Assembly (NCBI GenBank): GCA_965230335.1
Contig: CBDDKS010000006.1
Location: forward strand, 2,170,001-2,234,000
DNA from: CBDDKS01 sp965230335
GTDB taxonomy: Bacteria; Pseudomonadota; Gammaproteobacteria; Enterobacterales; Kangiellaceae
Direction of reading: 5' to 3'
Length of the DNA stretch: 64,000 nt
The notes under the pieces are model-generated. The model did no database searches. It had not been told where the DNA came from and was given only the letters and a program-made list of their open reading frames with translations. Within the stretch, counting starts at the first letter, position 1; every line of letters starts with the position of its first letter. Shown in pieces: positions 9,450 through 18,707 of this stretch. Made by a program: the position numbers and the translations under genes.

Positions 9450-12400
9450 ATCTAACGGATGGTAAGGCACGTCAGGAAGCACTGAATACTCAGAATTCCT
9501 ATATCGTTCAAGCACCAGCGGGTTCAGGGAAAACCGGCCTTTTAATTCAACGGTTTTTAGTATTACTGGCCCAGGTTGAACAACCAGAACACATATTGGC
9601 CATTACCTTTACGCGTAAAGCAGCGAATGAAATGCGAAGTCGGATTATTCAGGCGTTAAACTTAGTGAATAAGCCTGTGCCAGATGATGATTATGAAAAA
9701 CAACTCTATCAACTGGCCCAGCGAGTGATAGAGCAGGATAAAAATCAGGAATGGTCATTGCTTGTGTCGCCATATCGATTACGTATTCAAACGATAGACA
9801 GTTTATGCTCTGATATTGTGGGTCAAATGCCTATACATTCACAGTTTGGTGCACATATTGATATTAGTGAAAAGTCTGAAAAATATTATTATGAAGCTGT
9901 TCAGGATTATATTACCTATGCGTTATCTGATGATATTCAGGATAATACAGACAGTCAGAAAGCACTCAAAATACTACTGGAATATTTAGACAATCGAATT
10001 GAAAAACTGAGTGATTTGCTGGTTTCCATGTTATCTAAAAGAGATCAGTGGATTCGACATTTTGTTACTGAAGAAAAACTATTTGATCGAACGCAGCTAG
10101 AGAAAGATATTCAGCTTATTATTGAAAAAGAACTCAAAACCATGTTGGATGTATCATCTCATCATAATGGCAAAGCTTTTTTTTCTTTATTAAAAAATAT
10201 TGTGAGCCAGTATGTGGATATTGATTCATCTTTACCTATTGCCATATTGGCACAAAGGGATGACTGGCCTTCAGATGGTGTGAGTGAATTAAAATATTGG
10301 CATTGTTTATCAGCTTTTCTATTAACCAATCAGGAAGAATCGGGTATCTATGCATTAAAAAAACGCATGACGGTTAAGGAAGGTATACGTGCGCCTTCCT
10401 CTGAAAAAGACAAACAACTGAAAGAAGAGTTAGCCATACAAAAAGAACGCATCAATGAATGGCTTGCTGAATTTGTGCAAGATGAAGCCTTTATTAAACA
10501 ATTATCAGTGATAAAAAACTTGCCAAAACCTGAATATAGCGATATTCAGTGGAAGATCATACAGGCGATTCATCATAGTTTGTATTATGCCTTGGGTTTT
10601 TTAAAACTGGTATTCAAAAAAAATAATCAAGTTGACTTTATTGAACTGTCTTTGGCAGCGCAAAAAGCCTTATATGATGCAACAGGTGCAACTGATTTGG
10701 CTCTAAAGCTGGATAATAGAATTCAACACTTATTGATGGATGAGTTTCAGGATACTTCACACAATCAATATGAATTGATGCGATTATTAATACAGGGATG
10801 GCAACCTAATGATGGTCGCACATTATTTTTAGTGGGTGATCCCATGCAATCCATTTATCGTTTTCGAGAAGCTGATGTTGGTTTGTTTCAAAAGTGTTGG
10901 CGTTATGGTATTGATGATATTGACTTAAAGCCGTTGTTGTTAACGACAAATTTTCGATCACATTCAAATATTATTGCCTGGGTTAATAAAACCTTTACGC
11001 AGGTTTTTCCCAAGCAGGATGATCTTTTATTAGGACGTGTTTCTATGAAACAATCCAATGCCCTGGAACACAAATCTGGTGGCGATGTTATTTTGGAAAA
11101 TTTACAGGTGTCCGTTACTTCTACCACTTTTCAGGCACAACGTGTATTAGAACAGATTGATATCAGCTATCAAAAAAATCCTGAAGGAACCATAGCCGTA
11201 TTAGTTCGTAATAAAAGTCATGTACAGGATATTATTGACTTATTACAAATGCAAAACCTGCCTTTCATTGCTGTGGAAATGAATCGACTATCACACAAAT
11301 CGGTTATTTTAGATTGTCGTAATATAACTCGTATAGTATTGAACAAAGAAGATCGTTTAGCATGGTTGGGGTTGTTGAGAAGTCCCTTTTGTGGTTTACA
11401 ACTGAAATCTATTCATTGCGTGATAGAAACAATTGATGGACTTCAGGGTACAGTCGATTTTTTTACAGCTTTGGAACAAAATAAAGAGACTTTTGCAATA
11501 TCTGATGAACAGAAACAATATTTAATTCGGTTTTTAGAGTGTATTAATGAGCCCTTATTAACATCAGAGTTGCTCAATTTATCAGAACGTGTTCAATTAT
11601 GCTGGTATGCATTGGGTGGTGCACATACGTGTCAAAGTGAAGCCGATAAAAAAGATGTGAAACAGTTTTTTACCATGTTGCAAAAACAGGATTGGTTTGA
11701 AACCGTATTTGAGCTGGATGAACAGTTAGAATATTTGTTTTCTGAACCAGAAATATTAGATAAAGATAGCGATAGTCATGCAAAAAAAACAGAAGGAAAT
11801 ACGGAAGAACAGATAGATGGAAATGTTGGAGAAAAAAGAGTGCCTATACAAATAATGACCATGCATAAAGCCAAAGGATTAGAGTTTGATACCGTTATTT
11901 TACCTTATTTGGAGAAACAGGGACGTCCGGATGCTGCTGCATTAATATTATGGCAGGAATTTGTTGATGAAACAGAACAGTATCCTTTTTTGGTTGCACC
12001 TATGCGAACACAAGACAAACAGGATGATCGTTTGTATGATTTTTTAAAAAACATGAACAAGAAGAAAACACATTATGAAACAGGACGATTACTGTATGTT
12101 GCGACAACACGGGCAAAAAAGCGTTTGGTACTACTGACACAAACACTGCATGATAAATATAGTAAAGATAATAAAATGAAGACATCAAAAGAAGATTTGT
12201 CTTCGTTTAAAACAAAACCGAGCAAACAATCTTTATTAGGACATATTTGGAATAAAGTCGACTGGCACACGATACCTTACAGCCTTCATGAAGACAAGGA
12301 GCACTTATATAAAGCGATATCATCGGTAAGCTTTCAAAGATTACCCTCACACTTTACAGTGAAGTTCCCAGAAGTTGATATACCTATTCCAGACATCATT

Positions 12401-12982
12401 GAAGAACAAACCTATGAAGATGAAGTGTTGGAATTCGACTGGGCCAGTGCCAATGCTTTGTTAGTAGGTAGTTTAATTCATCGGTATTTAGAACGTATTT
12501 GTCTAGAAGGTGTTAACCAATGGAATCATCATAAAATTCTTCAACAAAAAGACTTAATGATGCATTTCTTTTATCAAAAAGCAGTAAATAAAAAAAGTAT
12601 TTCATTATTGGTTGATTTGGTTTGTGAAGCACTCAGGTTAACCCTGGATGATGATCAAGGTCGTTGGATTTTAAGTGAACATACATTGGGAGTGTGTGAA
12701 CAATCATTAACACAGTTACAAAACAAACAACTTAAAACCTATATTATCGATCGTAGCTTTATTGATGAAAACAACACGCGTTGGATTATTGATTATAAAT
12801 CAGGAAGACATTTAGGCAGTGGACTTGATGATTTTTTTGTTTCTGAAAAACAACGTTATTTATCGCAATTAAAACAATACGCCAGTCTTTATCAACAGAA
12901 TGAATCTTGTTCGATTCAATGTGCTTTATATTATCCGTTTCATCAAAGGTTATTGGTTTATGATGAAGAGGAATTAAAATGA
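9446..12982 (+). CDS. AddA-like UvrD/Rep-family helicase-nuclease
   Basis: This 1178-aa superfamily 1A helicase has Walker A APAGSGKT (residues 24-31), Walker B with LMDEFQDTSHNQ, motif GDPMQSIYRFREAD, motif V/VI regions MTMHKAKGLEFDTV and YVATTRAKKRLVLL, and a C-terminal RecB-type nuclease box WIIDYKSG near residue 1117. It would unwind and resect DNA ends together with the AddB-like partner encoded immediately upstream (4-bp overlap), supplying RecA loading for recombinational repair in place of RecBCD. All helicase motifs and the nuclease lysine are intact. Internal spacer regions are rich in Lys, Gln and Asp, in line with the AT-rich genome. A hairpin-rich dispersed repeat begins within 10 bp of the stop. 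Confidence 0.9.
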   Translation: MNLTDGKARQEALNTQNSYIVQAPAGSGKTGLLIQRFLVLLAQVEQPEHILAITFTRKAANEMRSRIIQALNLVNKPVPDDDYEKQLYQLAQRVIEQDKNQEWSLLVSPYRLRIQTIDSLCSDIVGQMPIHSQFGAHIDISEKSEKYYYEAVQDYITYALSDDIQDNTDSQKALKILLEYLDNRIEKLSDLLVSMLSKRDQWIRHFVTEEKLFDRTQLEKDIQLIIEKELKTMLDVSSHHNGKAFFSLLKNIVSQYVDIDSSLPIAILAQRDDWPSDGVSELKYWHCLSAFLLTNQEESGIYALKKRMTVKEGIRAPSSEKDKQLKEELAIQKERINEWLAEFVQDEAFIKQLSVIKNLPKPEYSDIQWKIIQAIHHSLYYALGFLKLVFKKNNQVDFIELSLAAQKALYDATGATDLALKLDNRIQHLLMDEFQDTSHNQYELMRLLIQGWQPNDGRTLFLVGDPMQSIYRFREADVGLFQKCWRYGIDDIDLKPLLLTTNFRSHSNIIAWVNKTFTQVFPKQDDLLLGRVSMKQSNALEHKSGGDVILENLQVSVTSTTFQAQRVLEQIDISYQKNPEGTIAVLVRNKSHVQDIIDLLQMQNLPFIAVEMNRLSHKSVILDCRNITRIVLNKEDRLAWLGLLRSPFCGLQLKSIHCVIETIDGLQGTVDFFTALEQNKETFAISDEQKQYLIRFLECINEPLLTSELLNLSERVQLCWYALGGAHTCQSEADKKDVKQFFTMLQKQDWFETVFELDEQLEYLFSEPEILDKDSDSHAKKTEGNTEEQIDGNVGEKRVPIQIMTMHKAKGLEFDTVILPYLEKQGRPDAAALILWQEFVDETEQYPFLVAPMRTQDKQDDRLYDFLKNMNKKKTHYETGRLLYVATTRAKKRLVLLTQTLHDKYSKDNKMKTSKEDLSSFKTKPSKQSLLGHIWNKVDWHTIPYSLHEDKEHLYKAISSVSFQRLPSHFTVKFPEVDIPIPDIIEEQTYEDEVLEFDWASANALLVGSLIHRYLERICLEGVNQWNHHKILQQKDLMMHFFYQKAVNKKSISLLVDLVCEALRLTLDDDQGRWILSEHTLGVCEQSLTQLQNKQLKTYIIDRSFIDENNTRWIIDYKSGRHLGSGLDDFFVSEKQRYLSQLKQYASLYQQNESCSIQCALYYPFHQRLLVYDEEELK

Positions 12983-12990
12983 TTTTTTTA

Positions 12991-13300
12991 TATTCTGTTT
13001 AAAATAATCCTTTCTTAAGAATATTCAGACTTTCATTCCTGAAAGCCAGTCCTCTTTTTGCAAACGTTCAAAAAGAGGAGAAAAAAACTTCATCGCTGCG
13101 CGGGCACTTGTCCAGAGTGATTATTAAATAGGGAGCATATCTTTTTTTTTCAAGTAAACTGAGACTTAAAAGAAGTACTTTGTCGTTGAATGAGTATCGG
13201 GAGCAAGTACCCTCCGTAGGAGTATTTAGGGCGTTTTGCTGACTTTACCGCTCTTGGAAAAGTCAGTCGCACACAGCGAAGCGGTGCGAAATGCTCTTTT
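12991..13300 (+). repeat. Dispersed ~300-bp hairpin-rich repeat, copy A
   Basis: This non-coding block shares most of its length with 14851-15219, and parts with 20130-20218, 55721-55800 and 56977-57095. Internal features: a hairpin with 10-bp arms at 13051-13060 and 13069-13078; a conserved core CTTCATCGCTGCGCGGGCAC; GTACCCTCCGTAGGAG at 13207-13222; a CTGACTTT/AAAGTCAG hairpin; and a terminal hairpin at 13268-13288 whose tip is GCGAAGC. No protein is encoded. It behaves like a miniature repeat element of the REP/ERIC kind, but I do not recognise a named family. Confidence 0.8.
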
Positions 13301-13309
13301 CTTATTTTT

Positions 13310-13373
13310 AAATCATCCACTTTTATGAGTATTCAGGCTTTCTTCCCTGAATACTCATAAAAGTGGATGATTT
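13310..13373. repeat. Perfect 28-bp inverted repeat, 8-nt loop
   Basis: The arms at 13310-13337 and 13346-13373 are exact reverse complements around an 8-nt pyrimidine-rich loop (13338-13345). The tip, CAGGCTTTCTTCCCTG, resembles the start of the dispersed repeat (CAGACTTTCTTCCCTG at 14881), so this may be a rearranged part of that element. It could also end transcription from either side, although no long T-run follows. It lies between repeat copy A and mtaB. Confidence 0.75.
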
Positions 13374-13501
13374 TGATATCAATATAAAAGATCATTTCGT
13401 ACACAGCAAAATAATACGACGTAATATTAGAAGCATTTTTACAATATTATGTTAAAATAACCGGCTATTCGCTTAGAACTAAATCATTTATCTATCACAA
13501 A

Positions 13502-14842
13502 ATGAAAAAAGTATTTTTAACGGCATTGGGTTGTCGTTTAAATGAAGCCGAGTTACAGCAATGGGCACAAGCCTATCAAGCAAAAGGGATTGCTTTATCC
13601 AATCAACCAGAACAGGCTGACTTGATTGTTGTTAATACTTGTGCGGTAACTGGTGAGGCTTCTCGAAAATCACGTCAACATATTCGTCGTCAATATCGTT
13701 TGAATCCTCAAGCAAAATTGGCAGTGACGGGTTGTTATGCGTCGTTAGAAACTGAAGAGCTTGAATCGATGTCAGATATTGATTTAGTGATTGATAATAG
13801 CGAAAAGGAAACTTTGGTTGAACAAACCAGTGAATTGTTATCTATACCCTCTATGCCAAAAATAGCTGAAGTTTCAGAGGATGCAGCAATTTTTCAACGC
13901 AATAAAGAAAGGGCCTTTATAAAAATCCAGGATGGATGTCGTTATCGTTGTACTTTTTGTATTGTGACCGTAGCTCGAGGTGATGAACGCAGTCGTTCTG
14001 TCACTGAGCTTGTAAGTGAAGTCAATCAACATGCTGCTTCGGGCGTACAGGAAATTGTTTTAACGGGGGTACATGTCGGAGGTTACGGTAGTGATATCGA
14101 CAGCAATCTTTTTTCGTTAGTTAGGACCATTCTGAATGAGACAGATATTCCACGCATACGTTTTGCATCTGTAGAACCTTGGGATTTACCGGAAGATTTT
14201 TTTACTTTGTTCGACAATCCAAGAGTGATGCCACACATGCATTTGCCATTACAAAGTGGCTGCAATTCTGTGTTAAAGCGTATGTCTCGACGTTGTAAAA
14301 CAGACAGTTTTTTTCAATTGGTTGAACAGGCAAGACAACAGATACCCAACTTTAATGTCACGACAGATATCATTGTTGGATTTCCTGGTGAAACAGATGA
14401 AGAGTTTCAGGCATCGTGTCATTTTATTGAAAACCTGGGGTTTGGCCATATTCATATTTTTTCTTATTCCAAACGAGAAGGCACTAAAGCAGCCCGGTTA
14501 CCTCATCATATTAATAACTCAATAAAAAAACAAAGAAGTCAGACATTACATGTATTGGCAAATCGATTGAAACAAGATGCCATGCAAAAACAAGTTGGAC
14601 AAAATGTTCCTGTTTTATGGGAAGGCAGCTCAGAGATATTATCTAATGGTTTGCGCCGTTATGTAGGACATACACCTAATTATCATCGTGTATTTTTAGA
14701 TGTGGAAGAAAACTATTGTCCTGCCAATCAGATTTTACTGACGGAAATACAATCCTTTTGTCAAGAAGCGACGTCATTACAGGCATCTGTAGATTTGTCT
14801 TTAGTGAATCAAAGTAAAAGTATTGAAGTAAAAGTGGTTTAG
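13502..14842 (+). CDS. mtaB: tRNA (N6-L-threonylcarbamoyladenosine(37)-C2)-methylthiotransferase MtaB
   Basis: This 446-aa radical SAM methylthiotransferase converts t6A37 to ms2t6A37 in tRNAs that read ANN codons. The N-terminal MTTase domain has the three cluster-binding cysteines C11 (LGCRLNEAE), C47 (NTCAVTGEASRKSRQ) and C78 (TGCYASLE). The radical SAM triad is C146, C150 and C153 in DGCRYRCTFC. The LGCRLN/CAVTGEA pattern separates MtaB from MiaB and RimO. The C-terminal TRAM-like segment (about 370-430) is present. The gene stands alone, with copies of the same dispersed repeat on both sides. The start ATG at 13502 follows an AT-rich leader with no strong ribosome binding site. Confidence 0.93.
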   Translation: MKKVFLTALGCRLNEAELQQWAQAYQAKGIALSNQPEQADLIVVNTCAVTGEASRKSRQHIRRQYRLNPQAKLAVTGCYASLETEELESMSDIDLVIDNSEKETLVEQTSELLSIPSMPKIAEVSEDAAIFQRNKERAFIKIQDGCRYRCTFCIVTVARGDERSRSVTELVSEVNQHAASGVQEIVLTGVHVGGYGSDIDSNLFSLVRTILNETDIPRIRFASVEPWDLPEDFFTLFDNPRVMPHMHLPLQSGCNSVLKRMSRRCKTDSFFQLVEQARQQIPNFNVTTDIIVGFPGETDEEFQASCHFIENLGFGHIHIFSYSKREGTKAARLPHHINNSIKKQRSQTLHVLANRLKQDAMQKQVGQNVPVLWEGSSEILSNGLRRYVGHTPNYHRVFLDVEENYCPANQILLTEIQSFCQEATSLQASVDLSLVNQSKSIEVKVV

Positions 14843-14850
14843 TTTTCTTT

Positions 14851-15219
14851 ATTTTTAAATAATCCATATTAAATATTATTCAGACTTTCTTCCCTGAAAG
14901 CCAGTCCCTTTTTTCCAGACGCTGAAAAAAGGGAGAAAAAAGCTTCATCGCTGCGCGGGCACTTGTTTAGAATGATGATTGAATAGGAAGTAGGTCTTTT
15001 TATTTTGTAGTAGACTGTGATTTAAAAGAAGTACTTTGTCGTTGAATGATTATCGGGAACAAGTACCCTCCGTAGGAGTATTTCGGGCGTTTGCTGACTT
15101 TTTGCTCTTGAAAAGTCAGTCGCGATGATGAAATCATCGTGAAACTATTTTTATTTATGTTATAAATTTAATGAAAATAGTGACAGTTGTACACAGCGAA
15201 AAGGTGCGAAATAATTTTT
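14851..15219 (+). repeat. Dispersed ~300-bp hairpin-rich repeat, copy B
   Basis: Aligns along its length with 12991-13300. Its first hairpin has arms at 14906-14915 and 14924-14933. Compared with copy A, three positions of the left arm differ and each has the matching change in the right arm, while the 10-bp arm and 8-nt loop lengths are kept. GTACCCTCCGTAGGAG recurs at 15063-15078. At the place of the copy-A tip hairpin there is a different 9-bp stem with a GAA loop (15121-15141). It then continues with a module (about 15142-15215) that also occurs at 57024-57095. Confidence 0.8.
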
Positions 15220-15311
15220 TAAATTAAAAACACCTATCAATTAAACCTAAACATGATATATTGCCTTAAAATATATCACTCAATATAATTGTTTAAAAAG
15301 ACTTTCAAAAA

Positions 15312-16145
15312 ATGACCTATGAAAAAAACAACCCATTAGGACAGTCAACGGATTATCCTGACACTTATTCACCTGAGTTATTATTTGCCATTGCACGTGC
15401 TGATAAAAGAAAAGAACTGGGTTTGGTTGATGCAACAGATTTTTATGGTGAAGATCGCTGGACGGCTTATGAAGTTTCCTGGTTGAATAAAAAGGGAAAG
15501 CCACAGGTTGCGATTGCTGATATGATTTTTTCCAGTGAATCCCCGATGATTGTTGAGTCTAAGTCATTAAAATTGTATTTAAATTCATTAAACCAGGCAC
15601 ACTTTAAAGATTGGAATTCTGTTCGGGAGGTTATCACCAATGATGTGTCAGAACGGGTAAAACATCCTGTTGCGATAACTTTGTGGCCATTACATGAGTA
15701 TCCCGATACACAAACCATCCCCGGCGTTTGTTTGGATGATTTGGATATTGAGTGTTCTGAGTATTATTACAATCCAAATTTACTTAAGTCAGCTCATCAT
15801 GCAAATAATCAGTCTGAGGTAGTTTCTGAACGATTGTATTCTCATCTTTTAAAATCCAACTGTTTAATTACTTCTCAACCTGACTGGGCAACATTGCTGA
15901 TTGATTATTGTGGTGAAGGCATAGAACATAAAAGTTTGCTGCAATATATTGTTTCATTTCGTTTCCATAATGAATTTCATGAGCAGTGTGTGGAGAGAAT
16001 TTATTGTGATTTAATGAATCGGTTTTCACTGCAGACATTGAGTGTGGCAGCTCGTTATACACGTCGAGGGGGTATTGATATTAATCCCTGGAGAAGTAGT
16101 GATAAGCAAGAGATAACCGGTTTTGGACGGAATATCCGTCAATAA
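15312..16145 (+). CDS. queF: NADPH-dependent 7-cyano-7-deazaguanine reductase (long YqcD type)
   Basis: This 277-aa enzyme reduces the nitrile of preQ0 to the amine preQ1 in the queuosine pathway. It is the long, two-domain form usual in gammaproteobacteria. The family block VESKSLKLYLNSLN (81-94) and the catalytic-cysteine segment LLKSNCLITSQPDW (Cys184, with Asp191 following) are present. The C-terminal domain ends in AARYTRRGGIDINPWRS. The N-terminus PLGQSTDYPDTYSPELLF is also typical. It is a single gene between repeat copy B and accA. It is well separated from the QueC-like gene at 36457, which sits in an unrelated cassette. Confidence 0.95.
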   Translation: MTYEKNNPLGQSTDYPDTYSPELLFAIARADKRKELGLVDATDFYGEDRWTAYEVSWLNKKGKPQVAIADMIFSSESPMIVESKSLKLYLNSLNQAHFKDWNSVREVITNDVSERVKHPVAITLWPLHEYPDTQTIPGVCLDDLDIECSEYYYNPNLLKSAHHANNQSEVVSERLYSHLLKSNCLITSQPDWATLLIDYCGEGIEHKSLLQYIVSFRFHNEFHEQCVERIYCDLMNRFSLQTLSVAARYTRRGGIDINPWRSSDKQEITGFGRNIRQ

Positions 16146-16195
16146 GGCGGCATCTCTTTTTGAGTGGGTATTTCATATAGTTATTGGCATAGGAA

Positions 16196-16225
16196 TAGAC
16201 TTTATCTATAGCAAGTCAGTATAAT
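16196..16225 (+). promoter_or_regulatory. Predicted sigma-70 promoter of accA
   Basis: A perfect -10 hexamer TATAAT lies at 16220-16225, with TAGACT (4 of 6 matches to TTGACA) at 16196-16201 and an 18-bp spacer. It is about 40 bp upstream of the accA ATG and just after the queF stop, so accA-tilS probably has its own promoter. Confidence 0.5.
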
Positions 16226-16266
16226 AGCGCCCTCGCTGACCCTTGTTTTTTTGAGGCATTATTTTA

Positions 16267-17226
16267 ATGAGTCACCATTTTCTTGAGTTTGAACGTCCCA
16301 TTGAAGAACTGGAAGCCCAGATTGAAGAATTGCGTTTGGTAGGAAATGATTCTGAAATTAATATTTCTGAAGAAATCACGCGTTTACAAAAGAAAAGTAA
16401 AGATTTAGCCGCTCAAATTTTTTCTGATCTGGATGCATGGCAGATTGCACAATTGGCAAGACATCCGTTACGTCCCTACACAGAAGACTATATCGCGGAT
16501 ATTTTTACAGATTTTGAAGAGTTGCACGGTGATAGGGCGTATGCCAATGACTGGGCAATGATTGGTGGTATTGCCCGTTTGGAAAACGAACCTGTAGTGG
16601 TTATCGGACATCAAAAGGGGCGAGATACCAAAGAAAAGGTTAAACGCAATTTTGGTATGCCCCGACCAGAAGGTTATCGAAAAGCGTTACGCTTAATGCA
16701 GACCGCTGAAAAGTTTCATCTACCGGTGATCACATTTATTGATACACCGGGTGCTTATCCTGGTGTGGGTGCAGAGGAACGTGGTCAAAGTGAGGCGATT
16801 GCTCGCAATTTACAGGTTATGTCGGCCCTTAAAACCCCTATTATTTGTACTGTTATTGGTGAAGGTGGATCAGGGGGGGCTTTAGCCATTGGAGTGGGTG
16901 ATAGAGTGAATATGTTGCAGTATTCAACCTATTCGGTCATTTCTCCAGAAGGTTGCGCATCTATTTTGTGGAAGAGTGCTGAAAAAGCAAAAGAAGCAGC
17001 ACAGGCAATGGGGATTACGGCCGAGCGTTTGAAAGAATTGAATTTAATTGATGCCATTATTGAAGAACCTTTGGGAGGAGCTCATAGAGATCATACACAA
17101 ATGGCTTCATCGCTTAAGCAGCAAATTGTATCTGATTTAAAAAAATTACAGGCCATGACGCTTGATGATTTATTGGATAAACGTTTCCAACGTTTAATGT
17201 CATTCGGTGAATACGACGAATCATAA
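16267..17226 (+). CDS. accA: Acetyl-CoA carboxylase carboxyltransferase subunit alpha
   Basis: This 319-aa protein has the normal family length. It begins HHFLEFERPIEELEAQIEEL and contains the carboxyltransferase segments HRLHGDRA-like ELHGDRAYAND, GHQKGRDTKEKVKRNFGMP, FIDTPGAYPGVGAEERGQ and IGEGGSGGALAIGVGD. With AccD it transfers CO2 from carboxybiotin to acetyl-CoA, the first committed step of fatty-acid synthesis, in the cytoplasm. The tilS reading frame overlaps its 3' end by 20 bp, an arrangement (accA followed by tilS) common in gammaproteobacteria. A consensus -10 box lies just upstream. No anomalies were seen. Confidence 0.97.
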   Translation: MSHHFLEFERPIEELEAQIEELRLVGNDSEINISEEITRLQKKSKDLAAQIFSDLDAWQIAQLARHPLRPYTEDYIADIFTDFEELHGDRAYANDWAMIGGIARLENEPVVVIGHQKGRDTKEKVKRNFGMPRPEGYRKALRLMQTAEKFHLPVITFIDTPGAYPGVGAEERGQSEAIARNLQVMSALKTPIICTVIGEGGSGGALAIGVGDRVNMLQYSTYSVISPEGCASILWKSAEKAKEAAQAMGITAERLKELNLIDAIIEEPLGGAHRDHTQMASSLKQQIVSDLKKLQAMTLDDLLDKRFQRLMSFGEYDES

Positions 17227-18571
17227 TTTTAACGATACAGAGCTCATCAATCAGTTACTGTCTGCTTTAAAACAGTATTTTGAAAATGATGTTGATGTAA
17301 CACATTCTTGTTTTGTGGCTTATAGTGGAGGAATGGATTCAAGTGTTTTACTCTATTTGCTGGCTCATTTAAAAAAGACACTTCCCTTTTCATTAACGGC
17401 CATTCACGTGCATCATGGATTAAGTAGCCATGCTGATTTTTGGTCGCAGCATTGCCAAAAAGTGTGTGATCGTTTAAATGTACCTTTAATTATTCAACAT
17501 GTCACACTGGAACATTCGTTAAGTCTGGGCTTGGAAGCTGAAGCGAGAAACAAACGCTGGCAAGTATTTGATGAACAGGTTGAAGAACATGGATTATTAT
17601 TTTTGGCACATCATCAGGATGATCAGGTCGAGACGTTATTACTGAACTTATTGCGTGGAACAGGGGTGAAAGGTGCCAGTGGTATTGAATCACGGTATAA
17701 AAAAGAAAACTATCATGTTGTCCGTCCCTGGTTGTCTTTTTCTAAACAACAGTTACTGCATGCAGCAACACAGTTACAATGTGAATGGATAGAGGATGAA
17801 TCGAATAACAATGATAACTTACGACGCAATTTTTTACGTCATCATATTTTTCCTGTTATAAAAACACAGTGGCCTGAATATCGAAAAAATTTATCGCAAT
17901 TTTGTGATCATATGAAAGAAACACAATCCTTATTAAACGATATTGCGAAACAGGATTTTGAAAAACTATCCATCACCCATCAATGTCAGATTCCTTTATT
18001 AAATACATTGAATTTTGCTAGAAGGAAAAATGTATTGCGTTATTGGGCATCACAACAAGCCTATTACTTACCAAACAGTGATCATTTTGATGAATTACTA
18101 AAGCAATTGAAGGATTTTCGTCAAGATGGGGCCATTGATTTTCGTTGGGGTGACTGGTGTTTTAAACAATCCAGAGAGACACTTTATTTGTGTACATTGG
18201 ATGAGTTAAATATTGAAAAAAAAGAGATTGCCTGGCGGGATATATCTTTGTCATTGACATGGAATAATACTGTTCAAATACAAAGTGTAAAAAAGCAAGG
18301 GAAGGGGATTCGTCCTCCCTTAGAAAATGAGATCGTGACGGTGAAAACCCGCATCGGTGGAGAGACATGTCATCCACATTATAGAAAAGTATCGACTTCA
18401 TTAAAAAAGGTGTTACAGGAATCTTCATTACCACCGTGGCAACGTGAGCAGTTACCTTTGATTTTTTATAATGACGAATTGGTTTGTGCTGTTGAGTTGT
18501 TTTATGAAAAAAGTTTTTGTGTGACTGAACAAGAAGAAGGGCTTATCTTTAAAAAAAGTGAGAGTGCATAA
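17207..18571 (+). CDS. tilS: tRNA(Ile)-lysidine synthase
   Basis: This 454-aa enzyme ligates lysine to C34 of tRNA-Ile(CAU) so that it decodes AUA. The PP-loop SGGMDS is at 40-45. Typical family segments follow: IHVHHGLSSHADFW, EARNKRW, AHHQDDQVETLLLNLLRGTGVKG and DESNNNDNLRRNFLRHHIFP. The C-terminal domain (RIGGETCHPHYRKVSTSLKKVLQE) is complete. The start is GTG at 17207, inside the last codons of accA, giving the usual N-terminal extension before the PP-loop. No better start with a ribosome binding site is seen. It is probably co-transcribed with accA. Confidence 0.94.
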   Translation: MNTTNHNFNDTELINQLLSALKQYFENDVDVTHSCFVAYSGGMDSSVLLYLLAHLKKTLPFSLTAIHVHHGLSSHADFWSQHCQKVCDRLNVPLIIQHVTLEHSLSLGLEAEARNKRWQVFDEQVEEHGLLFLAHHQDDQVETLLLNLLRGTGVKGASGIESRYKKENYHVVRPWLSFSKQQLLHAATQLQCEWIEDESNNNDNLRRNFLRHHIFPVIKTQWPEYRKNLSQFCDHMKETQSLLNDIAKQDFEKLSITHQCQIPLLNTLNFARRKNVLRYWASQQAYYLPNSDHFDELLKQLKDFRQDGAIDFRWGDWCFKQSRETLYLCTLDELNIEKKEIAWRDISLSLTWNNTVQIQSVKKQGKGIRPPLENEIVTVKTRIGGETCHPHYRKVSTSLKKVLQESSLPPWQREQLPLIFYNDELVCAVELFYEKSFCVTEQEEGLIFKKSESA

Positions 18572-18707
18572 TTTAACTTAAAAGTGACAATATTGAAAGC
18601 AGGCGTATTAAACGAAACTTTTTAAGTGTTGGGATGTTTGGCAAGTAAATGCTATTTATGATAGAGTATTTATTCACATTTTCAATAATAACCAAGAGGA
18701 ATCTATA

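Noticed and set aside
12991..13300. Small protein genes within the dispersed repeat
   Set aside because: Frames are short and not shared between copies, and changes between copies preserve hairpins rather than codons.
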